Source: JAKAIY01 sp963809385 (GTDB lineage Bacteria; Chloroflexota; Ktedonobacteria; Ktedonobacterales; JADMIN01). Taken from it: 64,000 nt of DNA. The translations under genes were made by a program, and so were the position numbers. Below are positions 26,142 through 34,736 of this stretch, one piece after another. Below the pieces are notes generated by a model that saw nothing but the letters and a program-made list of their open reading frames with translations, was not told where the DNA came from and ran no database searches. The stretch covers positions 496,001 through 560,000 of the forward strand of contig CAWEJL010000002.1 of the NCBI GenBank assembly GCA_963809385.1. The letters run 5' to 3'. How positions within the stretch are numbered: position 1 is the first letter of the stretch; every line of letters starts with the position of its first letter.

Positions 26142-27192
26142 GCGCGGCGCTCTCCATCTGCGGCGTGTGATGGTCTCCGACCTGGGCTCTAATCTCCGCC
26201 GCCAGCTCGGCGGGCGTATTCGTCGCGCAGCCGATGCGCTGCACGACCAGCCCCGCCGCCAGATTGGCCAGCGTTGCGGCGTCGCGGAAGCGTGTCGCTC
26301 GCCCGCGCGGCGTCGCGGCGACCGCCAGCGTGAACGTCGCGGCGACGGTATCCCCCGCGCCGGTGGGGTCAGCGACCTCGGGGCGCGTCGAAGCAGGCAG
26401 GTGGAACGGCGCGCTGTCTTGCGTAAAGAGGCTCATGCCCTCGCTACCACGTGTGATCAGCACGGCCTCGGCGCCCGTCAGCTCCAGCAGGCGCGCGCCC
26501 GCGCGGTCGAGCGAGGCGGCGTCAGTAATCTCCCAGCCCAGCGTGGCCTCCGCCTCAGGCTGATTCGGCGTCAGCGCCGTCACCCCCTGGAAGCGCGCCA
26601 GATCGCCATGCGAGTCAGCCACTACCGTCTTACCGAGCGCCCGCGCCAGTGGCAGCGCCTCCTCCAGCACCTGCGGATTGATGACACCGTTCTCATAGTC
26701 TGAGATGATGAGCGCGTCCACCTCAGGGATCGTCTCGGCGAGGTAGGTGAGGATGCGCTGGTGGGTCTCAGCTTCCAGCTCGGAGGTGTCAATCCGGTCA
26801 ATGCGAACGATCTGCTGCTGCCGCAGCTGTGTATCGCCAGCCAGCACACGCGTCTTGGTGGAGGTGGGCCGGCCCGGCTCCCCGATCAGCCCATCCATCG
26901 AGACACCCAGCTCAGCCAGCCGCGCGCGTAGCCGCCGCCCTGGCCTATCGTCGCCGATGACGCCCGCCAGATAGACCTCAGCTCCAAGCGTGCGCGCATT
27001 CACGGCGGGATTGAGCGCGCCGCCGGGCGCTATGCTGGAGTCGCGCCACCGCAGCACCAGCACGGGGGCTTCGCGCGAGATCCGCAGTGGCGCTCCATAG
27101 ATATACTCGTCGGCTACCATGTCCCCCAGCACAAGCACCCGCTTGCCCGCGAACTGGTTCACCAGCGCCAGGAGTCGCTCCTGTTCGATCAT
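26131..27192 (-). CDS. Heptose-7-phosphate kinase-type PfkB protein (RfaE domain I)
   Basis: 353 residues from ATG 27192; the longer open frame upstream reads antisense-like and is rejected. It matches the HldE kinase half: VLVLGDMVADEYIYG, ISREAPVLVL, GGALNPAVNARTLGAEVYLAGVIGDD, IISDYENGVI, TPNQPEAEATLG, and DPTGAGDTVAATF holding the catalytic Asp. It phosphorylates heptose-7-phosphate at C1 for the next gene's enzyme. It follows the GT26 gene by 13 bp within one operon. Confidence 0.88.
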   Translation of the reverse strand: MIEQERLLALVNQFAGKRVLVLGDMVADEYIYGAPLRISREAPVLVLRWRDSSIAPGGALNPAVNARTLGAEVYLAGVIGDDRPGRRLRARLAELGVSMDGLIGEPGRPTSTKTRVLAGDTQLRQQQIVRIDRIDTSELEAETHQRILTYLAETIPEVDALIISDYENGVINPQVLEEALPLARALGKTVVADSHGDLARFQGVTALTPNQPEAEATLGWEITDAASLDRAGARLLELTGAEAVLITRGSEGMSLFTQDSAPFHLPASTRPEVADPTGAGDTVAATFTLAVAATPRGRATRFRDAATLANLAAGLVVQRIGCATNTPAELAAEIRAQVGDHHTPQMESAAHDG

Positions 27193-27205
27193 GCCCGCAC
27201 GCCCC

Positions 27206-28087
27206 TCAAATCCGCTCAGCGGGGCCGCTCCACCGCGACCACGCTCTCTCGCGTACCGTAACAATCGCGGGCTTCCCCACGAGACGCGCCCGCGCGCCCG
27301 ACGCCACCGCCAGCGCGGCGAACCCCGGCAGCGCCAGCATTCGCCGCCAGCGAGCAGGCTCGCGCCCCAGGCGGTAGAACCATTCAAACCCAGCGGCGCG
27401 CATCCAGCGTGGCGCGCGCCGCGTTCGCCCGGCGATCATGTCGAGCGCGCCACCCACGCCGATGGCGACGACGCCCGTCAGCGCGTCCAGATTTCGCGCG
27501 ATCCACAGTTCCTGCGCGGGTGAGCCATAGGCCACCAGCAACAGCGGCGCCCCGCTCGCCCGCACGCGCGCCACCGCTTCCGCGTCGCCAGCTGGTCGGG
27601 GATCACCGCTCCACACGCCCGCGATACGCACGCCTGGCGAGCGAGCCGCGAGCATGCTCGCGGCGGCTTCCGCCACACCGTATCCCGCGCCCAGCAGAAA
27701 CGCATCGTATCCCAGCGCCGCGCCGCGCGCCAGCAACGCCTCCGACAGGTCTATCCCCGTCACGCGCGCGGGAACCCACAGACCCGCCAGACGCGCCGCC
27801 CAGACGACGCCCGCGCCGTCGGCGGTAACCAGCGCCGCGCGCGCGATGACCGCCCGCAGGCCAGGATCGCGCCGCGCGCGCATCACCATCTCCGGGTTGA
27901 GCGTCACCACCTGACCGCCGCGCCCCGACCCGATCAGCGCCACCGCGCGCGCGACAGCGCCATCCAGCGTCAGCGCGTCCACCGCAAGCGAGTGGGTGTC
28001 TGGGATGGCTGGGGCGGCGGCGCCTCGCCCGGCGGCTCTCCGCGACGTACTAGCCTCCTTGAGACTCCTGGCGCCAGCTTCGATCAT
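27206..28087 (-). CDS. WecG/TagA/CpsF-family (GT26) glycosyltransferase
   Basis: 293 residues from ATG 28087, supported by a TGATG overlap with the previous stop. GT26 blocks are present: VVTLNPEMVMRARRDP, ADGAGVVWAARLAG, GIDLSEALL, FLLGAGYGVAEAAASML, VAYGSPAQELWIARN and GVGGALDMIAGRTRRAP, ending in the basic GFEWFYRLGREPARWRR membrane-associating region. These enzymes add the second sugar (such as ManNAc or its uronate) to undecaprenyl-diphosphate-linked primers. Together with the WecA-like enzyme at 8708 and MurJ it suggests a lipid-linked envelope polymer. Confidence 0.9.
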   Translation of the reverse strand: MIEAGARSLKEASTSRRAAGRGAAAPAIPDTHSLAVDALTLDGAVARAVALIGSGRGGQVVTLNPEMVMRARRDPGLRAVIARAALVTADGAGVVWAARLAGLWVPARVTGIDLSEALLARGAALGYDAFLLGAGYGVAEAAASMLAARSPGVRIAGVWSGDPRPAGDAEAVARVRASGAPLLLVAYGSPAQELWIARNLDALTGVVAIGVGGALDMIAGRTRRAPRWMRAAGFEWFYRLGREPARWRRMLALPGFAALAVASGARARLVGKPAIVTVRERAWSRWSGPAERI

Positions 28088-28956
28088 CACTGGCCCAACA
28101 GGGGCGTGATCGTATCCACACGCCACCCTTCTGGCTCGCGCACCAGTGTCATCTTCGCCGGCAGCGCCAGCTTCGTCGAAGCGCCACCGCCTGAGACCGA
28201 TACACTGAGGAGCACCTGAAACGAGGCGCGCTGGTCAGCGCGGTCTACGGTATACCCACTCAATGTGGGCGCGCATCCAGTAATCGCCAGATTCGCGCCA
28301 AACGCCCGCGCGAACGCCGTCTCACTGCCCTGCTCGCGCTGATAGGGCGTTGAGAGCAGCCCGTAGGCGACAGCGTACTTGCGCGAAATGAACGCCTGGC
28401 ACAGCGATTGCTCTGTATGCAATGGGCCCAGGTCCACACCAGCCACGCCGGAAGAAAGCGCCGCGACATGCCAGCCCGTCGTGTCGCGCGCGAGGGCGAG
28501 CTGGCCGCTCGCGCCACTTGCGCGGGTCAGGGTCAGGTTGAAGATCAGCGAGCGCGGATTGCGCAGAAACGAGAGCGCGGACAGCTGCCCCGTCGGCGTA
28601 GCGGAGCAGTGCGTCACGCGACCGCTGATGGCGTCACGCGCCGCGCTGTCAGCCTCATACTGCGTGAGCGTGGTTTGCGACTGGAGCGAGGACGCCAGTA
28701 GCGTATAGGCGGTCTTGTAGTCCGCACGGGTCAACGCGGCGCAGTAGCGGCTTACGACCTGTCGCGGCTGCGCCGCCAGCGACGCGGCATAGTTGTAGAC
28801 ACTCAGTGACGCGATCACCACCACGAGCAGCGCCATCGCAGCCGTCAGCAACCGCCAGTGCGCCAGCGCCCAGGTCAGCGCGGAGCCACGCCCACGAGTA
28901 GGCGCGGGCGGCGGCGCGGGCCGCAGTGGCGCGGGCAGCGGCGGAGGTGTTCGCAC
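28087..28956 (-). CDS. Single-pass membrane protein with duplicated extracytoplasmic domain (C-terminal frame)
   Basis: 289 residues if started at GTG 28956. A Pro-rich stretch (PPPLPAPLRPAPPPAPTRG), a transmembrane helix LLTAAMALLVVVIASLSVY, then two outer repeats each beginning near a cysteine (SRYCAALTRADYKTAYTLL and SLCQAFISRKYAVAYGLLS) and ending in a GWxV(A/D) strand. The first repeat resembles the outer domain of the protein at 51546. It is probably the C-terminal part of the protein begun at 29503, the two frames meeting in a tandem repeat. Its stop overlaps the GT26 start, so it heads the glycan operon. No biochemical role recognised. Confidence 0.65.
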   Translation of the reverse strand: MRTPPPLPAPLRPAPPPAPTRGRGSALTWALAHWRLLTAAMALLVVVIASLSVYNYAASLAAQPRQVVSRYCAALTRADYKTAYTLLASSLQSQTTLTQYEADSAARDAISGRVTHCSATPTGQLSALSFLRNPRSLIFNLTLTRASGASGQLALARDTTGWHVAALSSGVAGVDLGPLHTEQSLCQAFISRKYAVAYGLLSTPYQREQGSETAFARAFGANLAITGCAPTLSGYTVDRADQRASFQVLLSVSVSGGGASTKLALPAKMTLVREPEGWRVDTITPLLGQ

Positions 28957-29503
28957 CGGCGCGGACCGCGTCGCGCGGACCGCGTGGCGCGGACCGCAGT
29001 GGCGCGGACCGCAGTGGCGCGGACCGCAGTGGCGCGGCAGAGGTGCGAGCCGTCTCGGCGTCAGCCAATGCCCGCTCCACCTCAGGCGCGGGAGGCATCG
29101 TCAACCGGTGGGTCGGGATATCCGACGCATGTGGCGCGGATGACGCGGATGTCGCAGGCGCGGCGGTCACGTGCGCGGTCGGGGCGTCGTTCACCGATGA
29201 GTCATCTGGTGTCGCGGCGGGCGCGGCGGAAATCCGCGTCGTCGGCGCGTCGCTCACCGACGTGTCCTCTGGAGCGGGCGTCGGAACGGGCGCGGCGGAG
29301 ATCCGCATCGTCGGTTCATCGCTCACCGAGGTATCCACTGGTGTTGAGGCGGGCGCGGCGAGCGCGGCGGGGATCCGCGCTGTGGGGGCATCGCTCACCG
29401 ACGTGTCCGCTGCGGACGCGGCAGGCGCTGGTGCGCGATCGGGTTGCGTATCAGGCGGCCAGAGTGGCGCTCGCCGTTCTTCGTCCATTCGCTCGTCATC
29501 CAT
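28655..29503 (-). CDS. Thr-repeat cytoplasmic segment (N-terminal frame; authentic to about residue 165)
   Basis: From ATG 29503 the protein carries five spaced repeats of the form D(T/S)SVxDxPTxRI: PTARI, PTMRI, PTTRI, PTAHV and PTHRL (29100-29406). Each places a threonine three residues before Ile, Val or Leu, the spacing FHA domains like after phosphorylation. After a short LRSAP repeat the frame turns into implausible sequence and stops at 28655, while the other frame continues with a transmembrane protein. I read both as one gene separated by indels in the 14/15-bp repeats. A kinase-scaffold role for the segment is inference. Confidence 0.55.
   Translation of the reverse strand: MDDERMDEERRAPLWPPDTQPDRAPAPAASAADTSVSDAPTARIPAALAAPASTPVDTSVSDEPTMRISAAPVPTPAPEDTSVSDAPTTRISAAPAATPDDSSVNDAPTAHVTAAPATSASSAPHASDIPTHRLTMPPAPEVERALADAETARTSAAPLRSAPLRSAPLRSAPRGPRDAVRAGANTSAAARATAARAAARAYSWAWLRADLGAGALAVADGCDGAARGGDRVTECLQLCRVAGGAAATGRKPLLRRVDPCGLQDRLYATGVLAPVANHAHAV
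28959..29031. repeat. Tandem 14/15-bp repeat at a frame junction
   Basis: Five units on the plus strand: two of 14 bp (gcgcggaccgcgtc, gcgcggaccgcgtg) and three identical ones of 15 bp (gcgcggaccgcagtg). The 15-bp units keep the frame; each 14-bp unit shifts it by one. The array lies exactly where the two halves of the membrane-protein gene change frame. Confidence 0.8.
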
Positions 29504-29872
29504 GGCTCATTCCGCTCCCGTGCGCGCAACGCGCCGCTCCCGCGTCCCAATGCGCCGCCCATCGCGACGCTCCCACGGCGCCAGTCCGTTGATTGTATCC
29601 TATAGCCCGCGCACGCTGGGTTATCGAGCTGTTCAGGCGCCCGCGCGTGTACAAGCCTTCTCTCTAACAAAGACGGCCAAGCGCGACGCTGGTATCCCTC
29701 AAGGCCGTCCATATCTCGCGCGTCAAGCCGGGGCGCGCCGGCGCGCCGCTTTCACACGGAAAAGCCGCTGGCGCTTGTGACGGATAGGCCATAGTATGGC
29801 GAAGTTGCGGACAGACACAGGACAATCGTATTGCGACCTCGCAGGGGATCGCAACGTATATTAACATAAGGA

Positions 29873-30040
29873 GTGTGGAAGTCCCCTGCATTGAAACGTG
29901 GGGGATGAAATTGGCCTCTTGACATCCTCACGCCATGATGTAAGACTGCTCATGAGCTTTTGGCTCTCGCTCTGGGCATCATCGTGTGGAGGACCGACTT
30001 CTAGACCCTCGGCTTCAGCTGTGGGGAGATGTCACACTGT
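29873..30040 (+). mobile_element. IS200/IS605-type end relics (no transposase)
   Basis: Two stretches resemble the hairpin-bearing right ends of IS200/IS605 and TnpB elements: ggaagtcccc...gtgggggatg at 29877-29906, and gaccctcggcttcagctgtg with gggagatgtcac at 30004-30035. Between them cttgacatcctc at 29917-29928 resembles the inverse end. Both hairpins have short CCC/GGG stems, and the region is AT-richer than its surroundings. No tnpA or tnpB frame survives. A palindrome ttgcga...tcgcaa (29831-29854) lies just before. Judged by memory of family ends, so moderate confidence only. The rest of 29504-30281 shows no gene. Confidence 0.45.
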
Positions 30041-30281
30041 CACAGGCGCCATAGCGCGACGCCATCTGGCGCAGTAGCGCGCCGGATGCCCAACTGTTCC
30101 ATTGACAAGTATTTCAGGCCCATCAGGGGCCACACTGAGGCGATATCCGGCCGTCACGCCCGCGCATAGTCTAGCGTACGATGCGCGTACCGAGCTCAAC
30201 CGTCAAGCGGATGCGACAACGCCCGCGCGGCGAGGCGCGACTCGCGCCACGAGCGTGACAGATCGGGGAGGACTAGTATCT

Positions 30282-30872
30282 GTGGATACGCTTGAGCGGC
30301 ATCCCCGCGTAGAAGCGGGCGCCGTCAAGGCTGAGATCGGCACGCGCCCGGCGGCGCAAGCGAACATTTTGCCCGTTCCATCCAGCGAAATGGGGCAAGC
30401 CCCTGCCAAGCAGCGCAACATCCTGGTCGCGCTGACCGACACCATGATTGACGACGAGGCGGTTTCCGTCGCCTGTTCTCTCGCGCGCAAGCGCAAGGTG
30501 GAAGCCTTCGCGGTCTTCGGCATTCAGGTCCCACGCAAGCGGGCGCTGGATGACGAGATGCCCGAAGAGACTGAGAAGGCCAATCGCACCCTGGACGCCG
30601 CCAAAGAAGTGGCGGACCAACTCCAGGCCCCCCTCGAGACGGAGATCGTCCACACCCGCCACCTCGGCCAGACCCTGATCCAGGAAGCGCTTGACCATGA
30701 CTGCGCGCTGATCGTCATGGGCGTGACGTATCAAGTTGGTGTAAACGGGCAATTCGCATTAAGTGAAACCGCTGAGTATGTCTTGAAGCACGCGCCTTGC
30801 CGCGTGTGGCTGGTGCGCGGCCCGTGCGACTCGCCGGCGTGCCTTCCGGGACAGAACGGCGAGCGCGCCTGA
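30282..30872 (+). CDS. Universal stress protein (UspA-like)
   Basis: 196 residues from GTG 30282, preceded at nine bases by GGGGAGGA; the frame is open to 30102, but those residues are low-complexity and exceed family length. The UspA fold starts near residue 45 with RNILVALTDTMIDDEAVSVAC. It continues with AKEVADQLQAPLETEIVHT and ends with LIVMGVTYQVG...SETAEYVLKHAPCRVWLVRG. The usual G-x2-G-x9-G-S/T nucleotide loop is altered, so ATP binding is doubtful. Cytoplasmic stress-related role inferred from family. Confidence 0.8.
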   Translation: MDTLERHPRVEAGAVKAEIGTRPAAQANILPVPSSEMGQAPAKQRNILVALTDTMIDDEAVSVACSLARKRKVEAFAVFGIQVPRKRALDDEMPEETEKANRTLDAAKEVADQLQAPLETEIVHTRHLGQTLIQEALDHDCALIVMGVTYQVGVNGQFALSETAEYVLKHAPCRVWLVRGPCDSPACLPGQNGERA

Positions 30873-30898
30873 GCGCCATCTCTCCAGCATGACGAAAT

Positions 30899-30924
30899 GG
30901 GCCGCTCCCATACGGGAGCGACCC
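30899..30924. terminator. Hairpin between convergent genes
   Basis: CGCTCCC (30903-30909), loop atac, GGGAGCG (30914-30920). It follows the stress-protein stop by about 27 bp and faces the minus-strand gene at 30991, so it may terminate both. A 14-bp tandem duplication (tagcggccttccat twice) lies at 30951-30978. Confidence 0.5.
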
Positions 30925-30990
30925 CATCATCTGTTCGCGCCTTGCCGATAGCGGCCTTCCATTAGCGGCCTTCCATGCCGCGCCGCGCGC

Positions 30991-31290
30991 TTAGGCGGGA
31001 ACGACCGCATCTGTCACGATCTCCCCATCATGCCACTCCGGCGCGCCCTCCAGCAGCGCCAGCATCTCCCGAAAGCGCGTATCCTGCTCGGGGCTGTCCG
31101 CGTTCCGGTCATACGCTTCCTTTGAGTCGAACACCACCGCCATATAGATCTCGCGCGGGTCGGTATCCATCCGGTACACATAGGTCGCGCGGTAGCCCGG
31201 CACACGCAGGGTCGGGTACTCACGCATCTGCGCCATCAGGCGCTCTTCCGCCCCCGCCTTGATCCGGGCATGGGCGACTGTGCCATACAT
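30991..31290 (-). CDS. Antibiotic-biosynthesis-monooxygenase-fold (ABM) small protein
   Basis: A 99-residue protein with the dimeric alpha/beta-barrel pattern of the ABM superfamily: an opening strand MYGTVAHARIKAGAEERL, a central YVYRMDTDPREIYMAVVFDSKEAY strand pair and a helix ending PEQDTRFREMLALLEG. Members include quinol monooxygenases and uncharacterised stress proteins. No cofactor site is visible, so catalysis is not claimed. Stands alone between convergent and unrelated neighbours. Confidence 0.7.
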   Translation of the reverse strand: MYGTVAHARIKAGAEERLMAQMREYPTLRVPGYRATYVYRMDTDPREIYMAVVFDSKEAYDRNADSPEQDTRFREMLALLEGAPEWHDGEIVTDAVVPA

Positions 31291-31434
31291 AACTGAACCT
31301 CCTCCGGCGCTCGCTGAGCGCCATGCGGGCGCTGTCTCCGCCAGCGCGTCCCGGCGGATGACACGCTTGGAGGTCAGTCTATCGTGGCGCCCGCGTGAGC
31401 CGCGTGGGCCAAATGGGCGAGAGCGCCCGCGCGC

Positions 31435-32466
31435 TCACATCTCGTCTAGCCCCTGCAACTCGCGCTTGAGATCACGCTCCATCAAGCTGGTGACCGCCTC
31501 GCGCACCGGCTTGCCATCGAAGAGCACCCGCGCGATCTGCTCGGTGATCGGCAGCTCGACGCCTAGATTCTCCGCCAGCTCCAGCGCGGCGCGGGATGTG
31601 GCCACCCCCTCCGTCACCGTCTTGCGCGCCGCCAGCGCCTCCTCCAGCGACTTGCCCGCCGCCAGCTCCAGCCCCAGCGTGCGGTTGCGCGAGAGCGGCG
31701 AGCTACAGGTCGCGATCAGGTCCCCCAGGCCGGCCAGGCCCGCGAGCGTCAACGGGTTGGCCCCCGCCGCCAGCGCCAGCCGCGACATCTCCGCCAGCCC
31801 GCGCGTCATGAAGGTCGCCTTGGCGTTGTCGCCGTAGCCCAGACCATCATTGACGCCGACGCCCAGCGCGATGATATTCTTCAGCGCGCCGCCCAGCTCG
31901 ACGCCTACCAGGTCATTGCTGCTATACACGCGAAACGCCGGGCCGGAGATGACCGTCCGCGCACGCACAGCGGCGTCGTGATCAGTACAGGCGACGACTG
32001 ATCCGGTCGGCAGGCCTCGGGCTATCTCAACCGCGAGATTGGGGCCACTGAGCGCCGCCAGCGTCACTGTTCCGGGCAGCTCCTCCGCCAGCACCTGCGT
32101 CATGCGCAGATGCGAGCCGACCTCCAGCCCTTTGCTCGCGCTCACTACCACCGCCCCTGGCGCCAGCAGCGGCGCGACCAGCCGCGCCTGCTCGCGCATG
32201 CGCTGCGACGGCGTCACCATCAGCACAATGTCGCGCCCGCTGACCGCTTCGGCCAGATCAGCGGTCACCCTCAGGCTGTCAGGAAGGAAAATGCCGGGCA
32301 GGAAGGCGCGGTTCTCACGCTCGCGCTCTATCTCGGCGGCGCGCTCCGGCCGGTGCTCCCACAGCGTCACCGACACCCCCGCCACCACGTTCTGCGGGGC
32401 GGCGGCGATCAGCCGCGCGAGCGTCGTGCCCCAGGCCCCCGTTCCAATCACCGCTACGCTCGTCAT
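31435..32466 (-). CDS. gpsA: NAD(P)-dependent glycerol-3-phosphate dehydrogenase
   Basis: 343 residues from ATG 32466; a longer open frame to 33639 is an artefact of GC-rich antisense. GpsA reduces dihydroxyacetone phosphate to sn-glycerol-3-phosphate for phospholipids. The nucleotide loop is VIGTGAWGTTLA. Other signatures are LPGIFLPDSL, SASKGLE, LSGPNLAVEIARGLPT, GGALKNIIALGVGVNDGLGYGDNAKA with the catalytic Lys, and GLAGLGDLIATCSSPLSRNR. Standalone, transcribed away from the TPP enzyme gene with a 219-bp shared upstream region. Confidence 0.95.
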   Translation of the reverse strand: MTSVAVIGTGAWGTTLARLIAAAPQNVVAGVSVTLWEHRPERAAEIERERENRAFLPGIFLPDSLRVTADLAEAVSGRDIVLMVTPSQRMREQARLVAPLLAPGAVVVSASKGLEVGSHLRMTQVLAEELPGTVTLAALSGPNLAVEIARGLPTGSVVACTDHDAAVRARTVISGPAFRVYSSNDLVGVELGGALKNIIALGVGVNDGLGYGDNAKATFMTRGLAEMSRLALAAGANPLTLAGLAGLGDLIATCSSPLSRNRTLGLELAAGKSLEEALAARKTVTEGVATSRAALELAENLGVELPITEQIARVLFDGKPVREAVTSLMERDLKRELQGLDEM

Positions 32467-32685
32467 CGCGCGCCCGCCTTTCACGCTCGCTGTTCCAGCC
32501 GCGACACACCGCCGCCGCGCCGCCGCGGCGACTGGCGCGGCGCCTGTATTGTAGCTGGCTGCGGGGAGAATCGTAAACCGCTCGTGGTATGCTGGCGTGC
32601 GAGATACCCCGCCATTGGGCGGGCGGTACCAGCGAGCGGGCAGGGCGCGCCAGTCAGCGACGACGCAAAGGAGCGGATCCACGCC

Positions 32686-34341
32686 ATGCAAGATGTGATG
32701 TCTCACGGCGGCATGCTGGTCGCCAAAATCCTCAAGCGCGAAGGCGTCGAGGTCGTCTTCACCCTCAGCGGCGGCCACATCGCCTCGATCTATGACGGCT
32801 GCGTGCGTGAGGGTATCCGGGTGATGGATACGCGCCACGAGCAGGCGGCCGTGCACGCCGCCGAGGGCTGGGCGCGCGTCACCCGCCAGCCGGGCGTGGC
32901 GCTGCTGACCGCCGGCCCTGGCGTCACCGACGGCGTCACCGGCATCGCCAACGCCTACCAGAGCGGCAGCCCGGTGATCGTCTTCGGCGGCGGCGCCCCG
33001 CTCGATCAGGTGGACCGCGGCGCGCTGCAGGAGATGCGGCATGTGGACCTCGTTTCCTCGATCACCAAGTGGGCGCGGACGGTCACCAGCACGAAGCGGC
33101 TGGCCGAATACACCGCGATGGGCTTTCGCAAGGCGACGACGGGCCGCTACGGGCCAGTCTTCCTCGAATGTCCGATGGACGTGTTGAACAACATCATCCC
33201 CACCGAGGAAGCCGTCATCCCCGACGCGAGCGGCGCGCGGGGCGCCGACCGCACGCAGGCCGACCCGCGCGAGATCACCCGCGCGGCGGCGCTGCTGGCG
33301 AAGGCCGAGCGCCCGGTGATCTTCGCCGGCTCGACGGTCTGGTGGGATGACGCGGCGGCGGCGCTGCGCTCCCTGGCCGAGCGGCTCAACGCGCCGGTCT
33401 TCCTGAATGGCTCGGCGCGCGGCAGCCTGCCGCCCGACCACCCGCTGCTCTGCTCGCAGGCGCGGCGCGCGGCGCTGGGCCAGGCGGATGTCATCCTGCT
33501 GGTCGGCGCCAAGCTCGACTTCCGCCTGGGCTATGGCCAGCCGCCACTGATCCCGGCGACCGCCAAGCTCGTCTGGCTGGATACGCTGGCTGAAGACATC
33601 GGCGCCAATCGCGGCGCGGAGGTTGGCCTGGCGGGCCACGTCGGGCTGAACATGGCGGCGATCGAGGCGGAGCTAGGCTCAGACGCCAGCGGACACGCCG
33701 AGTGGATGGCGCAAATCCGCGCGGTGGAGGAGAAGGCGCGCGTGAAGGAAGAGGCGCTGATGGCCTCCGACGCCGCGCCAATCCACCCGCTGCGCCTCTG
33801 TCGCGATATGCGCGACGCGCTGGACCGCGACGCCTACGTCGTCGGTGACGGCGGCGACATCGTCAGCTTCGGCGCGCGCGTGCTGACGCCGTGGGAGCCA
33901 GGACACTGGCTGGACGCCGGGCCGCTCGGCACGCTCGGCGCGGGGACGGGCTTCGCCATCGCCGCCAAGCTGGCGCGGCCCAACAAGCAGGTGGCGATCC
34001 TCTTCGGCGACGGCGCGTTCGGCCTCCACGGCATGGAGTTCGAGACGATGGCGCGGCACAACCTGCCGATCGTCGCCGTCATCGGCAACGACGGCCAGTG
34101 GGCGCAGATCAAGCACCCGCAGAAGGCGATGCTCGGCCATGCCACCGCCGCCGATCTGCGCCCCGGCATCCGCTACGACCTGATGGCGCAGGCCTTCGGC
34201 TGCCACGGTGAGTTCGTGGAGCGCCCGGAGGACATCCGCCCAGCCATCGAGCGCGCCTTCGCCTCCGGCAAGCCCGCCGTCGTCAACGTCCTGACCGACC
34301 CCACCGTGGTCTATGGTCGCTCGACGCAGGTGGCCGTATAA
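32686..34341 (+). CDS. Thiamine-diphosphate-dependent enzyme (acetolactate synthase / 2-hydroxyacyl-CoA lyase-like)
   Basis: 551 residues from ATG 32686, with aaaggag 12 bases upstream; the upstream extension of the frame is antisense to gpsA and rejected. The N-terminal domain has the activating Glu in DTRHEQAAVHAAEGWARVT. The middle domain shows VGAKLDFRLGYGQPPL. The TPP-binding domain has GDGAFGLHGMEFETMARHN followed by VIGNDGQW. The LDFRLGYGQPP block is closer to benzaldehyde-lyase or 2-hydroxyacyl-CoA-lyase relatives than to biosynthetic IlvB, and no ilvN or ilvC lies nearby, so valine/isoleucine synthesis is not assumed. Confidence 0.8.
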   Translation: MQDVMSHGGMLVAKILKREGVEVVFTLSGGHIASIYDGCVREGIRVMDTRHEQAAVHAAEGWARVTRQPGVALLTAGPGVTDGVTGIANAYQSGSPVIVFGGGAPLDQVDRGALQEMRHVDLVSSITKWARTVTSTKRLAEYTAMGFRKATTGRYGPVFLECPMDVLNNIIPTEEAVIPDASGARGADRTQADPREITRAAALLAKAERPVIFAGSTVWWDDAAAALRSLAERLNAPVFLNGSARGSLPPDHPLLCSQARRAALGQADVILLVGAKLDFRLGYGQPPLIPATAKLVWLDTLAEDIGANRGAEVGLAGHVGLNMAAIEAELGSDASGHAEWMAQIRAVEEKARVKEEALMASDAAPIHPLRLCRDMRDALDRDAYVVGDGGDIVSFGARVLTPWEPGHWLDAGPLGTLGAGTGFAIAAKLARPNKQVAILFGDGAFGLHGMEFETMARHNLPIVAVIGNDGQWAQIKHPQKAMLGHATAADLRPGIRYDLMAQAFGCHGEFVERPEDIRPAIERAFASGKPAVVNVLTDPTVVYGRSTQVAV

Positions 34342-34736
34342 GCCCCAGACACAACAAATAGGAAGTGAGCATATGCTGTGAATGCCACTCGCGAGGCGCG
34401 CCCCGATCGCGATTGTGACGGGCGCCGCCCGCGAGCGGGGCATCGGCGCCGCAGTTTGCCGCATCCTGGCGCAGATGGAGATGAATATCTTCTTTACCTA
34501 TTGGAGCGCGCACGACAAGAGCGTCTACAGCTTTGAACAAGCGGGTAGCCAGGAATTGCTCGCGGCTGTGCAGACGATGGGGGTTCGCTGCGCGTGCGCT
34601 GAGGTAGACCTGAGCCAACCAGAGGCGGCGATGCAGATTATGGACGCGGTGGAATCCTCGCTGGGGACAGCATCCGTCCTGGTGAACAACGCCGCACATG
34701 ACGACACGAATGCGCCGTTCGACCAACCCAGAAACG

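Noticed and set aside
29880..29897. CRISPR-like repeat end (cctgcattgaaac)
   Set aside because: ATTGAAAC is typical of CRISPR repeat ends, but only one copy is present, with no spacing pattern and no cas genes.
30101..30106. TTGACA as -35 of the stress-protein gene
   Set aside because: No -10 at 16-18 bp spacing, so not annotated.
32110..32685. Upstream extension of the TPP-enzyme frame
   Set aside because: Overlaps gpsA in antisense; the family N-terminus and SD support the start at 32686.
32467..33639. Upstream extension of the gpsA frame (734-residue ORF)
   Set aside because: The added residues are antisense to the TPP enzyme; gpsA starts cleanly with TSVAVIGTGAWG.
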